Translations under genes and position numbers: made by a program
Notes under the pieces: generated by a model
Told to the model about the DNA's origin: nothing
The model's database searches: none
What the model saw: only the letters and a program-made list of their open reading frames with translations
Source: Acinetobacter schindleri CIP 107287
Lineage (GTDB): Bacteria; Pseudomonadota; Gammaproteobacteria; Pseudomonadales; Moraxellaceae
Assembly (NCBI RefSeq): GCF_000368625.1
Contig: NZ_KB849579.1
Span: forward strand, 62,001-126,000
Length of the DNA stretch: 64,000 bases
Direction: 5' to 3'
Part shown: positions 58,302 to 64,000 of the stretch, piece after piece
Numbering within the stretch: position 1 is the stretch's first letter
How the letters are laid out: every line of letters begins with the position of its first letter

Positions 58302-59602
58302 GTCATTACGAAGCTGGCACATCGCACCTGAACTTACGTGCCCAGGTGATTCGCACCCTGCTCGCGGTACAGCAAGGGCAATCGCTTGCCAGTGTTTTGC
58401 CACAACATCTTGGCAGAGTGGCAGAGCGTGACCGCGCTCTATTCCATGAACTGGTTCTTGGGACACTGCGTCAGTGGTATGCGCTGAAAAGCGTGACCCT
58501 ACCATTACTGGTGAAACCGATTAACAATAATACGGTCGAAACCTGTCTCTATGTTGGTCTGTACCAGCTACTGGAAACCCGGATTGCGCCGCATGCCGCA
58601 ATTTCTGAGACCGTAACGGCGGTTAAACAGCTCGGTTATCAGGCTTTAAGTGGTGTAGTGAATGCCATCTTGCGTCGTGTTTCACGTGAAACACCTGACT
58701 TTCAGGCAGCATTAAAACAGGCGCATGGTTTGCCAAGCTGGTTATATAAACGCTTAAAGAAAGATTGGCCTGAACAGCTACTGGAACTTAGCACTGAACT
58801 GAAACAAGTGGCTCCTCTGACCTTACGCGTCAATGAACATCAAGTGAGCCGTGATGAGTATTTAGAAATTCTGGAAGAGCATGATATTGCTGCGCATGCC
58901 TGCAGTATTTCTGAAGTGGGTATCGTGCTGGATGAAAGTGTCCATGTACCGCACCTGCCCGGCTTCGATGTCGGTGGTTTCTCGGTACAGGATGAGCATG
59001 CCCAACTCTGTGCCACTTTACTACCCAACCTGAATAATAAATATGTCGTCGATGCCTGCGCAGCACCGGGCGGCAAGACTGCACATATACTAGAAAAATA
59101 CAGTCCTAAAAAGCTGATTGCACTGGATCAGGATGCCAAACGTCTATTGCGCGTCCAGGAAAACCTGGAACGTCTGCTACTTGAAGGTGAGCATGTAGAA
59201 ATCGTTACTGCTGATGCGATCAGCTGGCAGGCAGCTGAGCAGCCGGACTGTATCGTACTGGATGCACCCTGCTCAGCGATTGGTGTGATGCGTCGTCATC
59301 CAGATATTCGCCTGCTGCGTCAATCCACTGATATTGCCCAGACGGTGGAACTGCAAAAACTGATTCTGGAAAATATGTGGCAGCAGCTGAAAGTTGGCGG
59401 TACTTTGCTTTATATCACCTGTTCGATTCTAAAAGCAGAAAATGAACAGCAGATGGTCGAGTTCTTTAGTACCCATGCGGATGCCAAAGAAATCAAGATC
59501 GAAGCGAATTGGGGTATTGAGCAGATTCATGGTCGTCAGCTGTTACCGAAAGCGGGTCAAGGCGATGGTTTCTTCTATTGCCGAATCGAAAAAACAGCTT
59601 AA
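58298..59602 (+). CDS. rsmB: 16S rRNA m5C967 methyltransferase RsmB
   Basis: Methylates C967 of 16S rRNA. The 434-residue protein has an N-terminal NusB-like RNA-binding domain (about 1-140) and a SAM-dependent methyltransferase domain. The SAM motif is DACAAPGGKTAHILEKY near 251-267, the first catalytic cysteine is in VLDAPCSAIGVMRRHPDIR near 323-341, and the second is in LLYITCSILKAENEQ near 369-383. Translation is coupled to fmt through ATGA. Confidence 0.96.
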   Translation: MSHYEAGTSHLNLRAQVIRTLLAVQQGQSLASVLPQHLGRVAERDRALFHELVLGTLRQWYALKSVTLPLLVKPINNNTVETCLYVGLYQLLETRIAPHAAISETVTAVKQLGYQALSGVVNAILRRVSRETPDFQAALKQAHGLPSWLYKRLKKDWPEQLLELSTELKQVAPLTLRVNEHQVSRDEYLEILEEHDIAAHACSISEVGIVLDESVHVPHLPGFDVGGFSVQDEHAQLCATLLPNLNNKYVVDACAAPGGKTAHILEKYSPKKLIALDQDAKRLLRVQENLERLLLEGEHVEIVTADAISWQAAEQPDCIVLDAPCSAIGVMRRHPDIRLLRQSTDIAQTVELQKLILENMWQQLKVGGTLLYITCSILKAENEQQMVEFFSTHADAKEIKIEANWGIEQIHGRQLLPKAGQGDGFFYCRIEKTA

Positions 59603-59616
59603 ATAGTTGTTTGAAG

Positions 59617-59644
59617 AAAAAGGTAGCTTCGGCTGCCTTTTTTT
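59617..59644. terminator. terminator between rsmB and zupT
   Basis: AGGTAGC / GCTGCCT (one G-T pair) around a TTCG tetraloop, flanked by A and T runs, lies between the convergent genes and can stop transcription from both sides. Confidence 0.88.
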
Positions 59645-59653
59645 ATTCTAAAT

Positions 59654-60469
59654 TTATTGGAGAAATTTGAAAATTACCAGACTGCTGGCAAGGGCCGCCA
59701 TCCCACTAATCAGGCCATAAACCGTTTCGTGACCTTTGGAATAACGCTTGGCGGTTGGCAACATTTCATCCAGGGCCAGATAGACCATCACGCCACCGAT
59801 CAGACCGAAAATGATGCCATAGATGGTGGTATTCAGATACGGTGCCAGAATGAAGTAGCCCAATGCGGCTCCCAAAGGTTCCGCCAGACCAGAAACCAAA
59901 CTGGCGAGCAATGCATAGGATTGCCGATGTGTCGCCATATATACTGGTAAAGCAATCGCTACACCTTCCGGGATATTATGAATCGCAATCGCTACCGCCA
60001 ACGGCGCACCCAGCATCGGGCTTTCCAGTGTTGCAAAAAAGGTCGCCATGCCTTCCGGCAAATTATGTGCAGTGATGGCAAATAACGTGAGCAAGCCGGT
60101 ACGCAGCAACTGTTCCTGTGCTACATCCTGGGTATTATTTTTTTCCAGGGTTTCATGCGGATTGGGGACCAAATGATCCAGTAACAGCACCAAGACTGCA
60201 CCCAGTAATAAGGTCAAGGTTCCCCAGGCATACCCCATTTTCGCGCCATACGCCACGCTAAAAGAATCAATGGATTTGGTCAGAATCTCAGTAAGAGACA
60301 CATAAATCATCGCTCCAGCAGCAAAGGCCAGACCGAAGGACATGACACGCAGGTTGGGCTTTTTTAAAAATAATACCAATCCCCCACCCACCACGGTGGC
60401 CAAGCCGGCAATTAGAGTTACGGCAAAGGCTGTATAGACTTGTGCATCAGTAACGGAAGCAATACCCAT
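59654..60469 (-). CDS. zupT: ZIP family metal transporter ZupT
   Basis: Imports zinc and other divalent cations. The 271-residue protein has about eight hydrophobic helices. The metal-site helices are HNLPEGMATFFATLESP near 134-150 and HNIPEGVAIALPVYMATH near 163-180, each with the HN-PEG signature. The N-terminal sequence SFGLAFAAGAMIYVSLTEIL is also family-like. No Zur site was identified in the upstream sequence. It stands alone between two terminators. Confidence 0.93.
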   Translation of the reverse strand: MGIASVTDAQVYTAFAVTLIAGLATVVGGGLVLFLKKPNLRVMSFGLAFAAGAMIYVSLTEILTKSIDSFSVAYGAKMGYAWGTLTLLLGAVLVLLLDHLVPNPHETLEKNNTQDVAQEQLLRTGLLTLFAITAHNLPEGMATFFATLESPMLGAPLAVAIAIHNIPEGVAIALPVYMATHRQSYALLASLVSGLAEPLGAALGYFILAPYLNTTIYGIIFGLIGGVMVYLALDEMLPTAKRYSKGHETVYGLISGMAALASSLVIFKFLQ

Positions 60470-60479
60470 AAGTCAGCCA

Positions 60480-60520
60480 TTAAAAAAAGTCATTATCAGC
60501 AAAGATGATAATGACTTTCA
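60480..60520 (-). terminator. rho-independent terminator of the metP-metS pair
   Basis: A perfect 13-bp inverted repeat (AAAGTCATTATCA / TGATAATGACTTT) with a 7-base loop is followed on the minus strand by T7. It lies after the small-subunit gene. Confidence 0.88.
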
Positions 60521-60552
60521 TTTACAGCAACAATCAGTTTATGTGAAGATTG

Positions 60553-60663
60553 TTAGTCTTCTGGTTCTTCCGGATTTTTTGCCAGATGAATCACAGAGAG
60601 TACCAGACCACCCCATAATAAAACGATGGAGAAAATCATCATGATCAATGCAGATGTATTCAT
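60553..60663 (-). CDS. metS: NSS transporter small subunit (MetS-type, 36 residues)
   Basis: A tiny gene encoding a single-helix protein (MNTSALIMMIFSIVLLWGGL at its start, then an acidic tail PEEPED). It is the companion peptide of bacterial methionine/alanine NSS transporters, needed for transport activity in characterised MetP/MetS systems. It starts 10 bases after the transporter stop codon, and AGGAG overlaps that stop, indicating strong coupling. The 36-residue length and position are diagnostic, although peptides this short carry little sequence information. Confidence 0.85.
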   Translation of the reverse strand: MNTSALIMMIFSIVLLWGGLVLSVIHLAKNPEEPED

Positions 60664-60673
60664 ATTGGTTCTC

Positions 60674-62149
60674 CTAACTATGACGGTCTTTAACTAGACT
60701 GAGCAGAATGGCGCCCAGAATAAAGAATGCAAGGGTGCCCCCACCAATCGTCCATAGCGTACTTGCGGGATAACCACCATAGCCTTCTGCCATGATTGAT
60801 TTCAGGGTTAAACCCAATGCCAGCAATAATGACAAAGGCGTGATCACTGTCAGCATGAACTTCCAGCTGGCACCAAGTTTCACACTGGCAAATTCATTGA
60901 CATGCATTTCCAGCTGTTTCATCAATGGACGGCGGAACCAGGACAATAAAATAATCGATAACAGGCCACCACCGACAATACCGATGTTATTGGCAAAGTA
61001 GTCAATAATGTCGACAAATGTAATGGCACTATGGGTCGAGAAGATCAAAGTCGATACCACTGCTGAACCACCGGCAATAATCGTCACGGACTTGTTCTTT
61101 GACCAGCCCAGCTTGTCCTGGAATGCCGCAATTGGCACCTGCAGGATACTGACCATGGAGGTAATACCCGCCACTGTTAATGACGCAAAGAATAGGAAGC
61201 CGAACAGGTCACCGCCTGCACCTAAACTGGAAATGATTTTCGGAAAGGCAATAAAGGCCAGACCGATACCACCAGATACTACATCTTCAACCTTTGCACC
61301 TGAGCTGAATGCCATGAAACCAAGTGCTGCAAAGACACCAATACCCGCCAGAATTTCAAAAGACGAGTTGGCCAATGCCACCACGATACCTGAACCGGTC
61401 AGGTTGGTTTTACGTTTCAAGTAAGACGCATAGGTCAACATAATCCCGAAACCCACCGAAAGTGAGAAGAAGATGTGACCAAAAGCTGCCAGCCAGACTT
61501 TATAATTAGTCATGGCTTCCCAGTTTGGAGTAAAGAAGGCATTTAAGCCATCGACTGCACCAGGTAAACGTACTGCCTGAATCACCAGGATCGTGAATAA
61601 AATCACCAGCAATGGCATAAAGATTTTATTCGCCAGTTCTACCCCACGGCGTACTCCACCGTAAAGGATCAGCATCACCGCTGCCCAAACGACTACCAGA
61701 CCAAAAAACAGTACCGGAACAAAACCGAAGGTCAGGCCTTCACCATTTTGCAAATAGGTATTGAAGAAGAAGCCTTGAGTATCGGTTCCCCACTGTTGTC
61801 CGAAGGAATAGAACATATAACTGCCAGCCCAGGACAATACGCTGGCATAATAAATCCCGATGATCAGGGTCACCATCACCTGCCACCAACCCAGAGATTC
61901 TGCATTCATGAGTTTTTTATAGGCCATCGGTGGTGCTTTGCGGAACTTGTGTCCAACTGCATAATCTAAAAACAATAATGGCAAACCTGCTGCGAAAATC
62001 GCAATCAGATAAGGAATCAGGAATGCGCCTCCGCCATTTTCATAGGCAACGTATGGAAAGCGCCAAATATTCCCTAACCCTACTGCAGAGCCAATCGCTG
62101 CAATAATAAATCCTGATCGTGCCGACCAATTCTCTCGAGTATCTGTCAT
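60674..62149 (-). CDS. metP: sodium:neurotransmitter symporter family amino-acid transporter
   Basis: A sodium-dependent inner-membrane symporter of 491 residues with twelve predicted helices. The NSS hallmarks are SRSGFIIAAIGSAVGLGNIW-like residues at 9-28 (here ARSGFIIAAIGSAVGLGNIW), RFPYVAYENGGGAFLIPYL near 29-47, and GAGGDLFGFLFFASLTVAGI near 300-320. The adjacent small subunit suggests a methionine or alanine transporter of the MetP kind. An imperfect hairpin lies over its ribosome site. Confidence 0.88.
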   Translation of the reverse strand: MTDTRENWSARSGFIIAAIGSAVGLGNIWRFPYVAYENGGGAFLIPYLIAIFAAGLPLLFLDYAVGHKFRKAPPMAYKKLMNAESLGWWQVMVTLIIGIYYASVLSWAGSYMFYSFGQQWGTDTQGFFFNTYLQNGEGLTFGFVPVLFFGLVVVWAAVMLILYGGVRRGVELANKIFMPLLVILFTILVIQAVRLPGAVDGLNAFFTPNWEAMTNYKVWLAAFGHIFFSLSVGFGIMLTYASYLKRKTNLTGSGIVVALANSSFEILAGIGVFAALGFMAFSSGAKVEDVVSGGIGLAFIAFPKIISSLGAGGDLFGFLFFASLTVAGITSMVSILQVPIAAFQDKLGWSKNKSVTIIAGGSAVVSTLIFSTHSAITFVDIIDYFANNIGIVGGGLLSIILLSWFRRPLMKQLEMHVNEFASVKLGASWKFMLTVITPLSLLLALGLTLKSIMAEGYGGYPASTLWTIGGGTLAFFILGAILLSLVKDRHS

Positions 62150-62537
62150 AGAACACCTAAACCTTAGGTCTCTTTAGATGCTGCTTATTGTGGTTATCGC
62201 GCGAGCAAAAAAAGTACCAATAAAAATAATTCTGGGTGCTTCAATTGGAGCATTGCTTTGTGAGCTTCAGCTTCTAAATCAGCCAACGGTCTAGCATGTC
62301 AAATCCTGGATAAAGCATCTTGCCCACACTGTCCGTGTATATGGATTTAACAATACTGAGTTTTAAGTATGATTTGTGTAAATTCTGCTCCTAATATTAA
62401 TTTTTTATAATATATCTTGTTCAACCGTTCAATATTTCTCCAGGGTTAGCTTGATTTATTAAGTTATAAGTGAATTAACTTTTAGGAATATATTGTTTTT
62501 TAAGTATATCTTGATGAGTTTTGACATCCTCCCCCAG
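62150..62537. other. metP upstream region
   Basis: A 388-base AT-rich gap between metP and the IS element. The sequence just before the metP start can fold as CCTAA-GGT-TTAGG over its ribosome site (about 62156-62168). I saw no gene, tRNA or known riboswitch in it. The left part from 62520 belongs to the IS element end. Confidence 0.5.
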
Positions 62538-63715
62538 CTAAAGCAAGGGGATTCCTACTGTTAGACGCTCATGCCCGAGCGCAAGAATATTCAGTGCGGA
62601 ATTTACATCCCGATCCCATGAGCTACCACACTCACCACACTGCCACTCTCTTATTCCTAAACCTGCTCTACCTTTCGGACTACTGGAGCGTGAGCCACAG
62701 CACGAACAAGTTTGGGTGGTATAGGCTTCATTGACTTCTTCATACCATACCCCTGCGTTCTCGCATTTATACTTGAGCATGGTTCTTAGTGTTGTCCAAC
62801 TGGCATCTAACACAGACTTGGCTAGTTTAGTTTGCGCTAATGCTTTGGCATTCACATTGCCAACGAAGATTGCTGCATGTTCTTTTACCAGTTTATGGCT
62901 GAATTGATGCAGCATGTTTTGTCTTACATTTTTAATCTTGGCGTGAATTGCTTTCACTCGTTTTTTATTTTTTGCACGTTGAGCAATACCAAGTTTTTGT
63001 TCATATTTCCGATAGATTTGAGGGGCTTTAAGTTTTACGCCATCTGAACAAGTGGCTAAATCTTTTAAACCTAAATCTATGCCAATTGAGGTTATAGCGG
63101 CGGTTTTCTCTGTTTTAGCATTGTCAACTACAAGACATACATACCAACGGCCTCGGCTATCTTCAACGAATGAGCCTGTTTTAACCCTGTATTGACTTAA
63201 ACCGTAATTATCCCATAACTTGAATTGGTGTTTACCATATTGAACACAGCCATCAGCATATTTGATTGCAACCTTTTTAAACGGTATCCAACCCAGTGAG
63301 CGTCTAGCTGATTTTTTATTACTGACACGCCATTTTAGTTTTGCTTTTTTGAACTGCTTGCGTCTTGTGACCAATTCTTCTGTCACTGCCTGAATAGTTT
63401 GACTGTGCAAGTTGCATTCTTTCGATGTGCCTTTCGTGTATTTTGCAATATCGTATGCTGAAAAGAATTGTTGTTTTTTTTTGAAGATGTTTAAAACACA
63501 AATCATTGACATAATTCCAAACTAAATTTACTTCGGATGCTAACTGATTTAGCACCTTGCAATGTTTGTCTTTTATGCGTAATTTGAGTGTCTTCATCCA
63601 ATTATTTTAACAGTATTTTTCTTAATAGTGACTATAGTACAAGTATTTAAAACGACATTTCGTGTCTTTCATGTGGTTTACTCCAGTCGCTTATATCCTC
63701 GTGCTGAACCACGAG
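62520..63715 (-). mobile_element. IS200/IS605-type element with tnpB only
   Basis: Element limits are inferred from two hairpins. At the tnpB 3' side the minus-strand end reads AATCCCCTTGC-TTTA-GCTGGGG, overlapping the tnpB stop, followed by AGGATGTCAA. At the other side CTCGTG / CACGAG (63698-63703 and 63710-63715, 6-base loop) forms a perfect stem. No tnpA (Y1 transposase) is present, so it is an IS1341-like tnpB-only element that cannot move on its own. Exact ends are uncertain by tens of bases. Confidence 0.65.
62538..63597 (-). pseudogene. tnpB: TnpB-family RNA-guided nuclease/transposase gene, frameshifted
   Basis: Two overlapping frames together make one TnpB of about 352 residues. 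The N-terminal frame (63597-63480) begins MKTLKLRIKDKH and LVWNYVNDLCFKHLQKK. The rest begins with FFSAYDIAKYTKGTSKECNL. They join at a run of nine As (63474-63482 on the minus strand), where eight would keep one frame. The RuvC region has GIDLGLKDLATCSDG (catalytic Asp) and DRDVNSALNIL, and the zinc finger is CSCCG ... CGECG. The usual second-site Glu is replaced (FVGNVN). Stop codon lies in the end hairpin. Confidence 0.85.
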
Positions 63716-63837
63716 ATTTTACGCTCCAGTGGATAAAAATTATTCCTGTTCTCTTCTTATTGAATAGCTGAACTTTAAAAACTCAGATCATGAGCAAATG
63801 TGCGCATGATCTGAACACTTAAAATTTAAATCATTAT

Positions 63838-64000
63838 TCAGGCTTTAATCACCAGCATACGTTCTTCCTGCATGTCACGAATAGCAGACTGGATGCCTTC
63901 ACGCCCTAATCCCGAATCCTTTACACCGCCATACGGCATATTATCAACACGGAAGGATGGAATGTCGTTGATGATCACGCCACCGACATGCAACTGATTC
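63838..64000 (-). CDS. aldehyde dehydrogenase C-terminal end (5' part outside window)
   Basis: The last 53 residues of an NAD(P)-dependent aldehyde dehydrogenase. The sequence [19 protein letters not shown], then [19 protein letters not shown], is the conserved C-terminal region of the superfamily, most like lactaldehyde or glyceraldehyde-3-phosphate-type members. The stop is TGA at 63838-63840. Substrate cannot be decided from this end. The IS element lies just downstream of it. Confidence 0.9.
   Translation of the reverse strand, partial: NQLHVGGVIINDIPSFRVDNMPYGGVKDSGLGREGIQSAIRDMQEERMLVIKA

Noticed and set aside
63681..63730. Direct repeat CTCCAGT on both sides of the IS end hairpin
   Set aside because: Seven-base direct repeats occur by chance, and IS200/IS605 elements do not make target duplications.
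1..64000. CRISPR arrays, tRNA or rRNA genes, prophage
   Set aside because: No regularly spaced repeats, cloverleaf sequences, rRNA-like segments or phage structural genes were seen.

Overview
The window looks like a chromosomal segment of an Acinetobacter species. The main evidence is a complete capsule (K) locus in the order typical of that genus: wza-wzb-wzc diverge from a long opposite-strand operon running gna-gne2-wzx ... wzy ... itrB-qhbA-qhbB-gdr-galU-ugd-pgi-galE. fkpA-type peptidyl-prolyl isomerases lie on the export-gene side. The dnaJ, dapB, mutY, ppc, fmt-rsmB and ilvD genes also read as Acinetobacter-like. The sequence does not fix the species. A wzi gene inside the locus suggests a lineage other than the usual A. 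baumannii arrangement.

Region 1 (1-19734, minus strand) makes capsule precursors and assembles the repeat unit. gna and gne2 should supply UDP-GalNAcA. gdr, qhbB and qhbA should supply UDP-QuiNAc4NAc, which the small initiating transferase ItrB puts on undecaprenyl phosphate. Three GT4 glycosyltransferases, a Wzx flippase and a Wzy polymerase complete the unit, so a tetrasaccharide is the simplest prediction. Two unusual enzymes sit in the strongly AT-rich centre (about 10.3-17.4 kb): an ATP-grasp ligase and a PaaK/CapK-like adenylating enzyme. They may decorate the polymer. galU, ugd, pgi and a truncated galE form the conserved sugar-nucleotide end. The 'Ugd' lacks the catalytic cysteine of its family.

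Region 2 (20050-26991, plus strand) holds wza, wzb and wzc for export and its tyrosine-kinase control, wzi for surface anchoring, and two FKBP-type isomerase genes.

Region 3 (27132-35057) is housekeeping and accessory metabolism: a dienelactone-hydrolase-like protein, a HIT protein, and then a same-strand run of mutY, an M23 lipoprotein, a small unknown protein, tag and a zinc alcohol dehydrogenase. A LysR regulator follows, divergent from an aldo/keto reductase and an MFS exporter.

Region 4 (35108-43691, minus strand) has a START-domain protein, dapB, dps, dnaJ, a small membrane protein, and an RND permease with its adaptor. A TetR gene diverges from the pump genes.

Region 5 (44606-56935) has ppc, a uracil-permease-like transporter, a LysR regulator, a TauE-like permease, a chorismate mutase overlapping an unusual two-domain thioredoxin-fold protein, and two different ilvD genes. 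The gap between the ilvD genes holds an IS30 transposase remnant.

Region 6 (57339-64000) has fmt-rsmB, zupT, and an NSS transporter with a 36-residue MetS-type small subunit. Next is an IS200/IS605-type element carrying only a frameshifted tnpB, and then the 3' end of an aldehyde dehydrogenase gene. I saw no rRNA, tRNA or CRISPR array.
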